Assembly: GCF_025137375.1 (NCBI RefSeq)
Contig: NZ_CP073720.1
Location: 3,062,501-3,126,500, forward strand
Direction of reading: 5' to 3'
DNA: 64,000 nt
DNA from: Dactylosporangium fulvum
GTDB lineage: Bacteria > Actinomycetota > Actinomycetes > Mycobacteriales > Micromonosporaceae
Position 1 is the stretch's first letter. Every line of letters begins with the position of its first letter. Under the pieces are notes generated by a model. It did no database searches. It saw nothing but the letters and a program-made list of their open reading frames with translations, and was not told the DNA's origin. Shown piece after piece: positions 25,676 through 34,099 of this stretch. The position numbers and the translations under genes are program-made.

Positions 25676-26839
25676 TCATCGTTGTAGTGACTGCGCCATC
25701 GGAGCCGCCGCATTCGACCGTGACGGGACCGGCACGCTCGCCGTGGTGGTGTTCACCGGGACGGTCATCAGCAGGATCAGGCCGGTGATGACCTGGACGT
25801 TCGAGCCCAGTTGGTACCCGAGGGTGCCGGGGTCCGCGAAGCGCCACTCCAGCGCGGTCACCAGCACTGCGTAGACGACCGCGGCGAGCAGCCGGAACCA
25901 GTGCCGGCGCCGGCCGGAGGCGCGACTGTCGAGCAGGATCAGCAGCGCCGGCAGCTGCCAGACGAGGTGGTGTACCCAGGTGAACGGGCTGAGCAGGCAG
26001 ATCGCGACGCCGGTGAGGGCAAGCCCGGCCCAGTCGTCGGGCAGGGTGCCTGCTTTGCGGGCCCGGAACGCCCACACCACGAGGACAACAACGACGAGTG
26101 CCGGCCACACCCCGGGCGGCGCGTGCAGGCGGTGCACCGCGCCGGACAGCGACTGGTTGCCGGCGATCGTGACGTCGCCGATCCGGTCGGTCTGCCACAG
26201 CAGGTGGGTCCAGTACCGCCGGGATTCGTCCGGCGCGAAGAGCCAGCCGAGACCGGCTGTCACCAGGGCTGTGCTGCCGGCGACGAGTCCGGCCCGGTAG
26301 CGGCGGGTGAGGACGAGATAGAGGATGAACAGGGCCGGGGTGAGCTTGACACCGGCGGCGATGCCGATGAGGGCGCCCGCGGCGGGATGCCGTTTGAGGA
26401 CGAACAGCAGGTCCAGCCCGACCATCGTCAGCAGGACGAGGTTGATCTGGCCGACGGTGACGGTGTCTCGCCAGGGTTCGGTCGCGGCCGCCAGGACCGC
26501 ACCGGTGAGCACCGGCAGCAGGGCGCGCAGCCGGTGCCACAGCAGGATCAGGGTGCCGGACAACGACGCCAGGGCGAGGAGCATTTCGGCGACCCGCCAC
26601 GGCAGCACGGCGAGCGGCATCAGGACCAGCGCGGCAAACGGCGGGTACGTGAAGCCGAACGAGCGGATCATGCCCTGTTGCCGATACGTGTAGAGCCCGT
26701 CGCCGTGCAACCATGACCGCACCGCCCCGCGGTACACGTGGAGATCGAACTGACCCTGCCACCGAGCGAACATCGCGAGCAACACGGCTGCGCCGACGAC
26801 AGACACGATCAATCCGGCCCAGGCCCGGAAGCTCCGCAT
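25676..26839 (-). CDS. GT87-type (DUF2029) glycosyltransferase, second copy
   Basis: The 387-aa polytopic protein has the same signature order as its neighbour: FDLHVYRGAVRSWLHG near residue 30, FTYPPFAALVLMPL near 63, TVGQINLVLL near 128 and a QSLSGAVHRL loop. A GAGG lies 5 nt before the ATG. The gap to the next paralogue is 245 bp with no gene that I can support, so the two may be separately expressed. Likely role: polyprenol-phosphate-dependent mannosyl transfer to an envelope glycolipid or glycoprotein; the acceptor is unknown. Confidence 0.85.
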   Translation of the reverse strand: MRSFRAWAGLIVSVVGAAVLLAMFARWQGQFDLHVYRGAVRSWLHGDGLYTYRQQGMIRSFGFTYPPFAALVLMPLAVLPWRVAEMLLALASLSGTLILLWHRLRALLPVLTGAVLAAATEPWRDTVTVGQINLVLLTMVGLDLLFVLKRHPAAGALIGIAAGVKLTPALFILYLVLTRRYRAGLVAGSTALVTAGLGWLFAPDESRRYWTHLLWQTDRIGDVTIAGNQSLSGAVHRLHAPPGVWPALVVVVLVVWAFRARKAGTLPDDWAGLALTGVAICLLSPFTWVHHLVWQLPALLILLDSRASGRRRHWFRLLAAVVYAVLVTALEWRFADPGTLGYQLGSNVQVITGLILLMTVPVNTTTASVPVPSRSNAAAPMAQSLQR

Positions 26840-27705
26840 CGTACCTCGTTCCTGTCTGCCGACCGCGGCTGCGCGCCGACACGATCGGCGCGGAAGATCC
26901 CCACCGGTTGGCGCACGTCCCGGCGGCGGCCATCAGATGCCCAGTGATCGGCGTGACTAACACGGCGGCTCGTGTGCCCGTCCGTCACCACGTGGGGCGA
27001 GCGACCAGGGTGCCGCCCGATCGGGCACCGGCGATCAGGGTCGGCGCGACGACCTCGGCCGTGATGCGTTCACCGAGAGCCGCGGCGCACAGTTTTTGTG
27101 GACGGTGCGTTCAGTGAAGCGTGCGTACCGCGCCTCACCTGCCCGGATCGGTGCGGAACCGGGCGGAGCGTGCGCCGACTCCGGCATGCTCGGCGCCGGG
27201 GAGCCTGTTGCATAATTCGCTGGGACAGCGTCGGCGGCCCAACTATGCGCCGATCTTGGAGTTGTGGCGCCATGAACCTCCGAATTTGTCCGGGTTTGTC
27301 AAGGACCACAACTCCAAGATCGGCGCGGTTATCGGGGTTGACGTGCGAGGGATCCGAATTGCGCGACAGGCTCCGAGCCACGCGAAAACCGGCCGCATTT
27401 CGAATGGTCGACCGGAAGCGGGAACCGCGGGGCCGAGGTGTTGTTGCCGGACGGTCCGCCGCCCCGATGGCGCGCGGGACGGCGGCCCGTCCTCGGTTGC
27501 GGCGAGTGGGGTCCACGTGCCGGTGAGGGCTGGTGGAAGCCCAGCTGCACTTCGTGCGTCAACCGAAAACCAGTTCGCCACGAGTCCGGCCGGGATCGTC
27601 TGAGATCGTCCGAGATTCTTCTTGGTGTGCCGGATCCGCTTTACGGTCGGTTCCGGAAGCCCACCCATGGGTGACTGGAATTGCCGGAGCTATCGGAGGA
27701 ACGAC
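26840..27705. other. Intergenic region holding a dispersed palindromic repeat
   Basis: I find no supportable gene in this 866-bp stretch. Open frames on both strands are unlike neighbouring coding sequence, and two of them exist only because they cross the palindromic repeat at 27233-27373. The rest probably holds the promoter of the small secreted protein gene (GGAGGA at 27695) and the upstream region of the GT87 gene. Confidence 0.6.
27233..27373. repeat. Dispersed 141-bp palindromic repeat, copy 1
   Basis: A perfect 21-bp inverted repeat (arms 27247-27267 and 27306-27326, beginning GCGCCGATCTTGG) flanks a 38-nt loop, with conserved shoulders on both sides. Copy 2 at 42686-42826 is the same length without gaps and differs at about 7 positions by my count. 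It would form a long hairpin in either RNA strand. No target-site duplication or coding sequence is obvious. Confidence 0.85.
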
Positions 27706-28125
27706 GTGAAGTTGCAAGGCTGGGCACGCCGATCGATAACCATTGTCGGGGTAACGGCGGCGCTTACTCTGGCGAGTACGGCATTCGCTTCTCAGGCTTC
27801 CGCCAACAGTGCCGTGGCCTACACCGGGACCTCGCCGCAGGGTGGCTGGGGTGTCGGTTACTGGGACAATGGCTCCTCAGCAGAGCGGAAGATCGAAGCC
27901 TGCGATAGCGGCTCTCCAGATGGCAGGCGTGCGGTGGCGATCCTCGCGGTCGACGGTGTTGGCCACGAGATCCACGCCTCAGGCGGCGCGGGCAACTGTA
28001 GTGGACCAGCAACCATTTCCGGGCTCAAGGCCGGTAGCTCCTACAGCTTCAGGGCATGCCTTCGGGATGGCGCGAATGGAGCTAATGTGTATTGCAGCCC
28101 CTGGCAGCGTGGGACTGTCAAGTAG
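27706..28125 (+). CDS. Small secreted protein of unknown function
   Basis: The 139-aa product has a classical signal peptide: a basic start WARRS, the hydrophobic ITIVGVTAALTLAS and cleavage around ASQASA (residues 29-34). The mature domain of about 105 residues has three or four cysteines (EACDSG, GNCSG, RACLRDG, VYCSPW), suggesting two disulfides, and a beta-rich composition. GTG at 27706 has GGAGGA 5 nt upstream and is preferred over earlier in-frame starts. Base composition is visibly less G/C-rich than its neighbours. It may be an extracellular lectin-like or inhibitor-like protein, but I do not recognise the family. Confidence 0.75.
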   Translation: MKLQGWARRSITIVGVTAALTLASTAFASQASANSAVAYTGTSPQGGWGVGYWDNGSSAERKIEACDSGSPDGRRAVAILAVDGVGHEIHASGGAGNCSGPATISGLKAGSSYSFRACLRDGANGANVYCSPWQRGTVK

Positions 28126-28203
28126 TGTTCTGCACCGGAAATTCGCCTACAGGATCGGGCGAGTGATTCGACGACCTCTTCGGTTACGGCGCAGCGACGG
28201 ATC

Positions 28204-29076
28204 TTGAGACACCGTCTCGTCGCGCACGCTGAGCGTGGCGGTGTATGTCGACACTCATCGTCGACGCAGGACCTCGATGAAGTTGATCTCGGAGGGACCA
28301 TCTTCGTATCGGGGTTCTGCGTCGTTCTTTCGTATCCCGGCCTGGTGGAGGCGATGCGCGCCGACCGGCCCACCGGCGGCGGATCCTGGGTGACCGGTGA
28401 TGCCGCTATGCTCAGCGACCTCATGGGCATCATCGGCGCTGGCCTGCCCTGGGCGATCGGCGTGACGGTGCTGGCCATGGTGGCTTTGCTGTTCGCCATG
28501 ACCGGCTCGCTGGTGGTGCCGCTGAAGGCTGTGCTGGCGAACGTGGTCTCCCTCGGCGCCACGTTCGGTGTGCTTACGGCGGTCTTCGGAGAAGGTTTCG
28601 CCAGTGACCTCCTGGACACACTGACGGTCGGCGCGCTGAACCCGTTCGTCGCGGTCCTCGTCTTCGCGTTCGCGTTCGGGCTGTCGATGGACTACGAGGT
28701 CTTCCTTCTCGGCCGGATCAAGGAATACGTCGACGCGGGAGTCGATACCGACACCGCCGTGCGCCAGGGACTACAACGCACCGGGCGTGTGATCACGTCG
28801 GCCGCTGTGCTCATGGTGATCGTGTTCGCCTGCTTCGCGGCTGCCCGGATCGGCAACATCGAGCAGATCGGGTTGGGGCTGGCGGTGGCGGTGCTGATCG
28901 ATGCCACTGTGGTGCGCTGCCTGCTCGTACCCGCCACGATGACACTGCTTGGACAGTGGAACTGGTGGGCGCCACGCTGGCTGTCACAGCTGCACGCTCG
29001 GGCCGGTCTGTGCGAATACGCCCTGCCCGAGAAGGCTCACCGGCCCGCACCCGAGCCCGTATCGGGCCCGCTGTGA
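28204..29076 (+). pseudogene. C-terminal remnant of an MMPL/RND-family transporter
   Basis: From about 28390 the frame encodes the second half of an MMPL transporter: five hydrophobic segments, the GLSMDYEVFLLGRIKE proton-relay motif near residue 163 and a TRG-like AVRQGLQRTGRVITSAA segment. Intact members are over 700 aa with two such halves. The N-terminal half and the large periplasmic domains are missing here, and the first 60 residues of the frame do not look like the family. No ribosome-binding site supports an internal start. I interpret it as a 5'-truncated pseudogene. Confidence 0.75.
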
Positions 29077-29091
29077 GCAAGTTGACCGCCA

Positions 29092-30426
29092 TCACTCCGG
29101 CCCGGGCCGGCCTTTCGACGACGCAACCGGTTCGCTGACACCGGCGTGCTTCCCGGTAGGGAGCAGCCTCTCCGGTTCGGTTGCCGGTGCGGGTGTGCCG
29201 GCGCGGGCGAGGATGCCGGCGGCAGCCACCAGACAGGCCGCGCCGATGGTGGCTAGGACCGGGGTGTAGCCGCCGGTGGCGGTGTACAGCGCGGCTGCGC
29301 CGAGCGGTGCGCCGGCTTTCGCGAGGGTCACCGGGGTCGCGAGGGTGCCCGCGATCGTGGCGTAGCCGGCGGTACCGTACCGGTCGGTGAGCAGTGCGGG
29401 GGAGGCGAGGTTGGCGACGCCGAACCCGATGCCGAAGGCGACCACGCCGACGACGGCGCCGGTCCGGGTGCCGGCGAGCAGTGGCAAGGTGATGGCCGCG
29501 ACGGCCTGCGTGGCGAACACCGCCGCGACCACGGTGGTCAGCCGGAGCCGTTGCTGCGCGCCGGTGAGGACGAGGCGGCCGGTCACCGACAGCACGCCGA
29601 GCAGTCCCGCCACGGTGGCGGCGAATGTGGCCGGGTGGCCCTCGCCGGTGAGAAAACCGACGAGGTGGACAGTCATCGCGGTCATGGCGGCGCTGTGCGC
29701 GATGAACGCGACGGCGAGCCACCAGAACCGGCTGTCGCGGGTCGCGGCGCGCACGGCCGCCGCTCGCTGGGCGGTGGCCGGTCGTCCGGCGGGGCCGTTG
29801 CCGGCCGGTGGGCGGCGGACGACGAGGGCGTGCAGCGGCACGGCCACGGCGGCGTAGACGGCGGCGAGCACCAGGAGGGTGGTGCGCCATCCGTACCGTT
29901 GCTCCGACAATCCGGTGAGGGGCATGAAGATGGTACTGGCGAATCCGGCCACGATGACCATCGCGAGGATCGCCTTCGGTCGGCGGGCCGGGTCGAACCA
30001 GGAGACGATGACGGCGGTGGCGGCGTCGTAGAGGGCCATCGCCATCGCGGCGCCGAGTCCGGCGAACACAAGGTACAACTGCCACAGCTCGTGGACGCGG
30101 GACCATGCGACGAGCAGGGCGGCGCCGGCGAGCGAGCCGATCGTCATCAGGCCGCGGCCGCCGTGGCGGTCGAGCCACCGGCCCACTGGGATGGCCGCCG
30201 CGGCCCAGGCGAGGATGGCGGCGGTGAGGGCGCCGGTGACAGCGGCGGAGGTGGTGTGCAGGTCGGCGGCGATCGGGTGCAGCAGGACGGCGAAGGCGTA
30301 GTACAGGGCGCCGTAGCCGGCGGTCTGGGTGACCGCGAACGCGGCGACGATCCACCAGCCGTGGAACACCTGCCGGTGGCCGCGGACCGTGCGGTCCGCG
30401 GCCACCGGTGTCGTCGTGGGTGCCAT
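29092..30426 (-). CDS. MFS transporter of the arsenic island
   Basis: This protein of about 444 aa has 12 predicted TM segments and MFS loop motifs such as GRWLDRHGGRGLM (between TM2 and TM3), FDPARRPKAI and TDRYGTAGYA. It follows the ArsO-like flavoprotein gene with an 11-bp gap, so it is probably co-transcribed with it. An efflux role for an arsenical or a peptide-arsenic product is plausible from context only. ATG 30426 is preferred; a GTG at 30468 would overlap the upstream gene. It is not recognisably ArsB, Acr3 or ArsJ. Confidence 0.85.
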   Translation of the reverse strand: MAPTTTPVAADRTVRGHRQVFHGWWIVAAFAVTQTAGYGALYYAFAVLLHPIAADLHTTSAAVTGALTAAILAWAAAAIPVGRWLDRHGGRGLMTIGSLAGAALLVAWSRVHELWQLYLVFAGLGAAMAMALYDAATAVIVSWFDPARRPKAILAMVIVAGFASTIFMPLTGLSEQRYGWRTTLLVLAAVYAAVAVPLHALVVRRPPAGNGPAGRPATAQRAAAVRAATRDSRFWWLAVAFIAHSAAMTAMTVHLVGFLTGEGHPATFAATVAGLLGVLSVTGRLVLTGAQQRLRLTTVVAAVFATQAVAAITLPLLAGTRTGAVVGVVAFGIGFGVANLASPALLTDRYGTAGYATIAGTLATPVTLAKAGAPLGAAALYTATGGYTPVLATIGAACLVAAAGILARAGTPAPATEPERLLPTGKHAGVSEPVASSKGRPGPE

Positions 30427-30436
30427 ACGGGTGTGG

Positions 30437-31861
30437 TCAGCCGCAGCAGGTGCCGCCGGACTGCTCACCGCCGGAGTTCACCACGGGCAGCGACGCCAGC
30501 GGCGTGGACAGCAGCCCGCCCGCGATGCCGGTCGCCAACCCTCGCCCGGCCGGAGCTGCCTGCTGCGGGGCCGGGCCGCAGCATCCGTCGCCGGTACCGG
30601 CGATCGTGGTCTCGCCGATGATCGGGTTGCTGTTGCACACGCCGGTCTCGGGCAGGTCGAGCTGGACGTCGCGGGCGGCGTCCCAGTCGCCGTCCAGCGC
30701 GGCGACGACGGAGCGGGCCTGCTCGTAGCCGGTGGCGAGCAGGAAGGTCGGCGCGCGGCCGTAGCTTTTCACCCCGACGGCGTAGTAGCCGGGCTCGGGG
30801 TGGGCGAGCTCGTCGACACCGTGCGGCGGAACGGTGCCGCAGGAGTGCTCGTTCGGGTCGATGAGCGGTGCGAGGGCCCGGGTCGAGCCGAGGATCGGGT
30901 CGAGGTCGAGGCGCAGTTCGCCGGTGACGGTGTGGTCGGGCCGGAATCCGGTTGCGGAGACGATCCGGTCGGCGGTGACCGGCCGCGTCCCGTCGGAGGC
31001 GACCACCTGGTTCCCGTCGGTGACGGTCAGCGACTGGATGGAGAAGCCGGTGACAAGTTCGACGGTGCCGGCCTCGACGTGCTCGCGCAGCCGGGTGCCG
31101 AGGGCACCACGCGCGGGCAGGGCGTCGGCGGCCTCACCGCCGTAGGTGCGGCCGGGGCTGCCGGAGCGGATCGCCCATACCACGCTGGTGCCGGGGGCCT
31201 GCTCGGCGAGTTCGGCGAGGGACAGCAGGGTGTTCGCGGCGGAGTGGCCGGCGCCGACGACGAGGGTGCGCCTGCCGGCGAACCGGTCGCGGTCGGCGCC
31301 GAGCACATCGGGCAGGGCGCGGTCGACGAACGCGGTCGCGGTGTGCTCGCCGCGGGCGGGGATGCCGGATGCGCCGAGGACGTTGGGGTTGGTCCAGGTG
31401 CCGGAGGCGTCGATGACGGCCCGGGCGAGGACGTCGTCGCCGTCGGCGAGGCGGACGAGGAACGGCGCGGTGTCACGGCCGGCGGTGCGCAGCCGGTCGA
31501 CGCCGAGCCGGGTGACGGCCACGACGTGCGCCGCGTAGCGGACGTGCGGCTTGAGCGCGGGCAGGTCGGCGAGCGGCTGCAGGTACTCCTCGGCAAGCTG
31601 CGCGCCGGTGGGCAGGACCTCCGGGTCGGGCTCGACCCAGCCGGCGTCGGCGAGGAGCCGACGGGCGGCGGAGTCGATGTTGTACCGCCACGGGGAGAAC
31701 AGCCGCACGTGCCCCCACCGCCGCACCGACGCGGCAGGGCCGTCACCGGCCTCGAGGACGGTGAACGGGATACCGCGCCCGGCGAGGTGCGCGGCGGCGG
31801 CCAGCCCGACCGGGCCGGCGCCGATGACCACGACCGGCAGATCCTTCAGCTGGGTACTCAT
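30437..31861 (-). CDS. ArsO-like FAD/NAD(P)-binding flavoprotein with CCG tail
   Basis: This 474-aa flavoprotein monooxygenase/oxidoreductase has an N-terminal FAD-binding VVIGAGPVGLAAA (residues 10-22), an RLFSPWRYNIDS segment and a second dinucleotide fold VVGAGHSAANTLL near residue 195, as in ArsO proteins of actinobacterial ars islands. The C-terminal 50 residues form a low-complexity extension with CCG at about 427-429 and a terminal TCCG. The same CCG unit is repeated in the small peptide encoded upstream. GGAGG precedes the ATG. A putative ArsR-type operator lies just upstream at 31875. Confidence 0.85.
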   Translation of the reverse strand: MSTQLKDLPVVVIGAGPVGLAAAAHLAGRGIPFTVLEAGDGPAASVRRWGHVRLFSPWRYNIDSAARRLLADAGWVEPDPEVLPTGAQLAEEYLQPLADLPALKPHVRYAAHVVAVTRLGVDRLRTAGRDTAPFLVRLADGDDVLARAVIDASGTWTNPNVLGASGIPARGEHTATAFVDRALPDVLGADRDRFAGRRTLVVGAGHSAANTLLSLAELAEQAPGTSVVWAIRSGSPGRTYGGEAADALPARGALGTRLREHVEAGTVELVTGFSIQSLTVTDGNQVVASDGTRPVTADRIVSATGFRPDHTVTGELRLDLDPILGSTRALAPLIDPNEHSCGTVPPHGVDELAHPEPGYYAVGVKSYGRAPTFLLATGYEQARSVVAALDGDWDAARDVQLDLPETGVCNSNPIIGETTIAGTGDGCCGPAPQQAAPAGRGLATGIAGGLLSTPLASLPVVNSGGEQSGGTCCG

Positions 31862-31874
31862 ATCGATCCTCCAT

Positions 31875-31895
31875 TGTCTTGAATATTGTCGAAAT
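31875..31895 (-). promoter_or_regulatory. Putative ArsR operator upstream of the ArsO-like gene
   Basis: TGTCTTGA-N4-TGTCGAAAT on the plus strand, sharing TGTCTTGA-N4-TGTC with the site at 33503 and imperfectly palindromic. It lies 14 bp upstream of the ArsO-like start, where bound repressor would block transcription. Confidence 0.55.
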
Positions 31896-31985
31896 AAAAC
31901 CTCGGACGGCGGTGCGGTGCGCGCGGGCCGTGGAGGGGCTGGCTTGAGATCCGGGTGCGGTGGTCAGGCGACGTCGCGCCATCGA

Positions 31986-33254
31986 TCACCTTGGGCGGCG
32001 TGCCGGCCGACGCGCTCGCGGAGCCGAGTCGGTGGTGACCAGCAATGCCGTCGCCACGACCAGCCGCGCCACCGCCGTGAGGGTGGCCTGGTCGACGCGG
32101 TCCGGGGTGTCGGCCGGGCTGTGGTACCCCGCCATCCCGGCGCCGATGCCGACCGCGGCGAGCCCGGCGGCGGCGTAGCGGCGGTTGTCCGACGCCACCG
32201 GACCGGCCACGAGGGGCAGGCCCGTGTGTCGGCCGGCCTGGTCGAGGGCCGCCAGGAGGGCGTGTGCCGGCCCGCCGGCCTCGACCGCCGCGGCCTTGTG
32301 GAGGTGCCCGGCACCGTCGACGTTGATCACTGTCGGCGCGGCGCCCGCGGCACGCAGCTGGGCGGCGTGGTGCGCGGAGCCGAGCGCTCCGGCCTCCTCG
32401 CCGTCCAGCAGTGCCACCGACAGCCCGACGCCGTCCGGCAAGGTGGCGGCGAGGGTGCGGGCGGCCTCCAGCACGACGGCGACGCCGCTGCCGTTGTCGG
32501 CTGCGGCCGGTTGCCGCAGTCCGGGATGGTCGCCGACCCCGTCGTAGTGCGCGGTCAGCAGGAGATCCGCCCCGCCGTCCGCCGCTGCCCGCCAGCGACC
32601 GTGGATGTTGGTGGCCGTGACGTCGCGGCGGCGGATCGGCGTGCCGCCGGCCAGCCGGCCCACCCCTACCGCCGCGGCGGCCTGGGCGGCGGCGTGGGTG
32701 ACGGTGTCGAGGGTCAGGATCGGCAGCGGACCCGGGTTCGGACCGGCCAGCATCGTGTAATGCCAGCCGTCGGCGTCCACGCCCCGGCCGACCAGCAGGC
32801 CGAGTGCGCCGTGCGCGTGGCCGTAGGCGTCGAACAGCCTCATATCCGGCGGTACGACCAGCCATCGTCCCGCCGGGTCGCCGGCCCCGGCGACGGCGAG
32901 GTCGCCGTGCCGGACAAGTGGCTGGTCGGCGGAGGCGAGATGGACCGCGACGTCCCGGCCGAACGCGAGCCGCCGCTCGGTGGTGCCGTCGGACCAGCTG
33001 ACCGTGGGTTGCGCGTACACCTCGGGCACGAACGGCGCGGTGAACGGCTCGAACGACACCACCGCACCGGTGTCTTCCAGGTGCCGGGCCAGCCACGCGC
33101 GAGCGGCCGCGCCGCCCGCACTGCCGACCCGCCGCCCGGTGAACGGCTCGCTCGCCAGGGCGGCGACCGTGGCGGTCATCCGCTCGCCCGACACCCCGCC
33201 GAGAGCAGCCCGCAGGCGCTCACGGATCGCTGCGGCCAGGGTGGGGGTGTTCAT
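31986..33254 (-). CDS. M28-family metallopeptidase linked to the CCG peptide
   Basis: The 422-aa protein has no signal peptide and so is probably cytoplasmic. Its C-terminal half carries the M28 di-zinc ligands in order: LTAHYDG (His and Asp), AADNGSG (bridging Asp), LDGEEAG (catalytic Glu pair), NVDGAGH and the late GYHSPADTPDRVD. The region before it resembles the inserted PA-like or lid segment of aminopeptidases (WLVVPPDM, GALGLLVG). Its ATG overlaps the stop of the CCG peptide gene as ATGA, so both are made together. The peptide is therefore a natural candidate substrate, which is inference. Confidence 0.85.
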   Translation of the reverse strand: MNTPTLAAAIRERLRAALGGVSGERMTATVAALASEPFTGRRVGSAGGAAARAWLARHLEDTGAVVSFEPFTAPFVPEVYAQPTVSWSDGTTERRLAFGRDVAVHLASADQPLVRHGDLAVAGAGDPAGRWLVVPPDMRLFDAYGHAHGALGLLVGRGVDADGWHYTMLAGPNPGPLPILTLDTVTHAAAQAAAAVGVGRLAGGTPIRRRDVTATNIHGRWRAAADGGADLLLTAHYDGVGDHPGLRQPAAADNGSGVAVVLEAARTLAATLPDGVGLSVALLDGEEAGALGSAHHAAQLRAAGAAPTVINVDGAGHLHKAAAVEAGGPAHALLAALDQAGRHTGLPLVAGPVASDNRRYAAAGLAAVGIGAGMAGYHSPADTPDRVDQATLTAVARLVVATALLVTTDSAPRARRPARRPR

Positions 33255-33460
33255 CCGCAGCAGCCCGCGCCGGAGGTCGCCGCCTCGGTCGTGGTGCCGC
33301 AGCACGGCGACCCGGTGGCGGCCGGCTCGGGCAGGGTGAGGGTGGCGGCGGGCGGGTTGCCGCAACAACCGCTCGTGCCGGCGACGGTCAGCGCGGCGGC
33401 CGGGTCGCCCGCGAAACCACCTACCGTCGGGGCGCTGGTCTGGGGCTGGGCCTCGCTCAT
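33251..33460 (-). CDS. 69-aa peptide with three CCG motifs
   Basis: The ATG at 33460 has AAGGAG 7 nt upstream and the TGA overlaps the start of the M28 peptidase (ATGA), strong evidence that this short gene is translated. The peptide is Ala/Thr/Pro/Gly-rich with no hydrophobic segment. It carries CCG at residues 32-34, 53-55 and at its C-terminus 67-69, separated by similar linkers (GNPPAATLTLPEPAATGSP). Six cysteines in vicinal pairs suit binding of As(III) or another soft metal. It could be a metallothionein-like chelator or a modified precursor peptide. I know of no named family. Confidence 0.8.
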   Translation of the reverse strand: MSEAQPQTSAPTVGGFAGDPAAALTVAGTSGCCGNPPAATLTLPEPAATGSPCCGTTTEAATSGAGCCG

Positions 33461-33502
33461 GGTCACACTCCTTCAAACGATGTACACGCCAGTTGCTGCG
33501 GC

Positions 33503-33522
33503 TGTCTTGACGTCTGTCAAAT
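33503..33522. promoter_or_regulatory. Putative ArsR operator in the divergent promoter
   Basis: TGTCTTGA-N4-TGTCAAAT includes the perfect palindrome TTGAC-N4-GTCAA (33507-33520). It lies between arsR (start 33565) and the CCG peptide gene (start 33460). The related site at 31875 suggests a shared repressor. Confidence 0.6.
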
Positions 33523-33564
33523 CAAACCGTTGCACACTGATTCGAGATCTGTCAACCTAGAGGT

Positions 33565-33942
33565 ATGTCAAAACAGCCTGCGGTTCTCACCCTCGCCGAC
33601 CTCAGCGCGGGTGAGCCGTGCTGTAGCCCGATCGCGCAGCAGCGCATCCCGGCCGGGACCGCGGCGGTGCTCGCCCCGGCGTTCAAGGCCCTCGGTGACC
33701 CGGTCCGGCTGCAACTGATGTCGATGATCGCCTCGGCGCCCGAGGGCGAGATCTGCGTCTGCGACCTCACTCCGGCCTTCGAGCTGTCCGGTCCGACGAT
33801 CTCCCACCACCTCAAGACCCTGCGCGAAGCCGGCCTCGTTGATGCCGATCGTCGCGGCACCTGGGTGTACTACCGGGCCCGCCCGGGCCTCATGCGGCAG
33901 CTCGCCGCGCTGCTCGCCGTGGACGACCGCACCGGCGTGTAG
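33565..33942 (+). CDS. arsR: ArsR-family As(III)-responsive repressor
   Basis: The 125-aa winged-helix repressor has the arsenic-sensing motif EICVCDL (Cys64, Cys66) at the start of the recognition region and the SGPTISHHLKTLREAGLV recognition helix near residue 82. An extra vicinal pair, CCSP, at residues 19-20 could supply a third thiolate to As(III). It is transcribed divergently from the CCG-peptide operon, with a palindrome between them. The stop is followed by 155 bp before the ArsR-ArsC fusion gene, which has its own promoter. Confidence 0.9.
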   Translation: MSKQPAVLTLADLSAGEPCCSPIAQQRIPAGTAAVLAPAFKALGDPVRLQLMSMIASAPEGEICVCDLTPAFELSGPTISHHLKTLREAGLVDADRRGTWVYYRARPGLMRQLAALLAVDDRTGV

Positions 33943-34061
33943 CCATGAGACGGAAGGCTGGTCGAACGGCGATGCCGGTGCGCGGACCTCGCCTTGTGTA
34001 GGAATCTGTCGGGGGACCCGGGCGTGCGGCGCGTGACCGGAGGGCAATCAGCACCGCTGTC

Positions 34062-34099
34062 TTGACCTCGCGATGTACCTCAGTAATGATTGACTCAAT
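34062..34099 (+). promoter_or_regulatory. Leaderless promoter with operator over the start codon
   Basis: -35 TTGACC (34062-34067), 16-bp spacer, -10 TAATGA (34084-34089). The expected start of transcription falls on or next to the ATG at 34098, so the message is probably leaderless; no Shine-Dalgarno is present. The palindrome ATTGA-C-TCAAT (34089-34099) overlaps the start codon and is a candidate ArsR-type operator. Confidence 0.65.

Noticed and set aside
27070-27668. Short minus-strand frames across the 141-bp repeat, with similar peptides near 42631-43239
   Set aside because: Their only similarity to each other is the palindromic repeat itself; they lack start signals and codon bias, so they are repeat translations rather than genes.
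33523-33564. Standard -35/-10 promoter for arsR
   Set aside because: TTGAC elements are present, but no -10 with acceptable spacing was found, so only the operator-like palindrome is reported.
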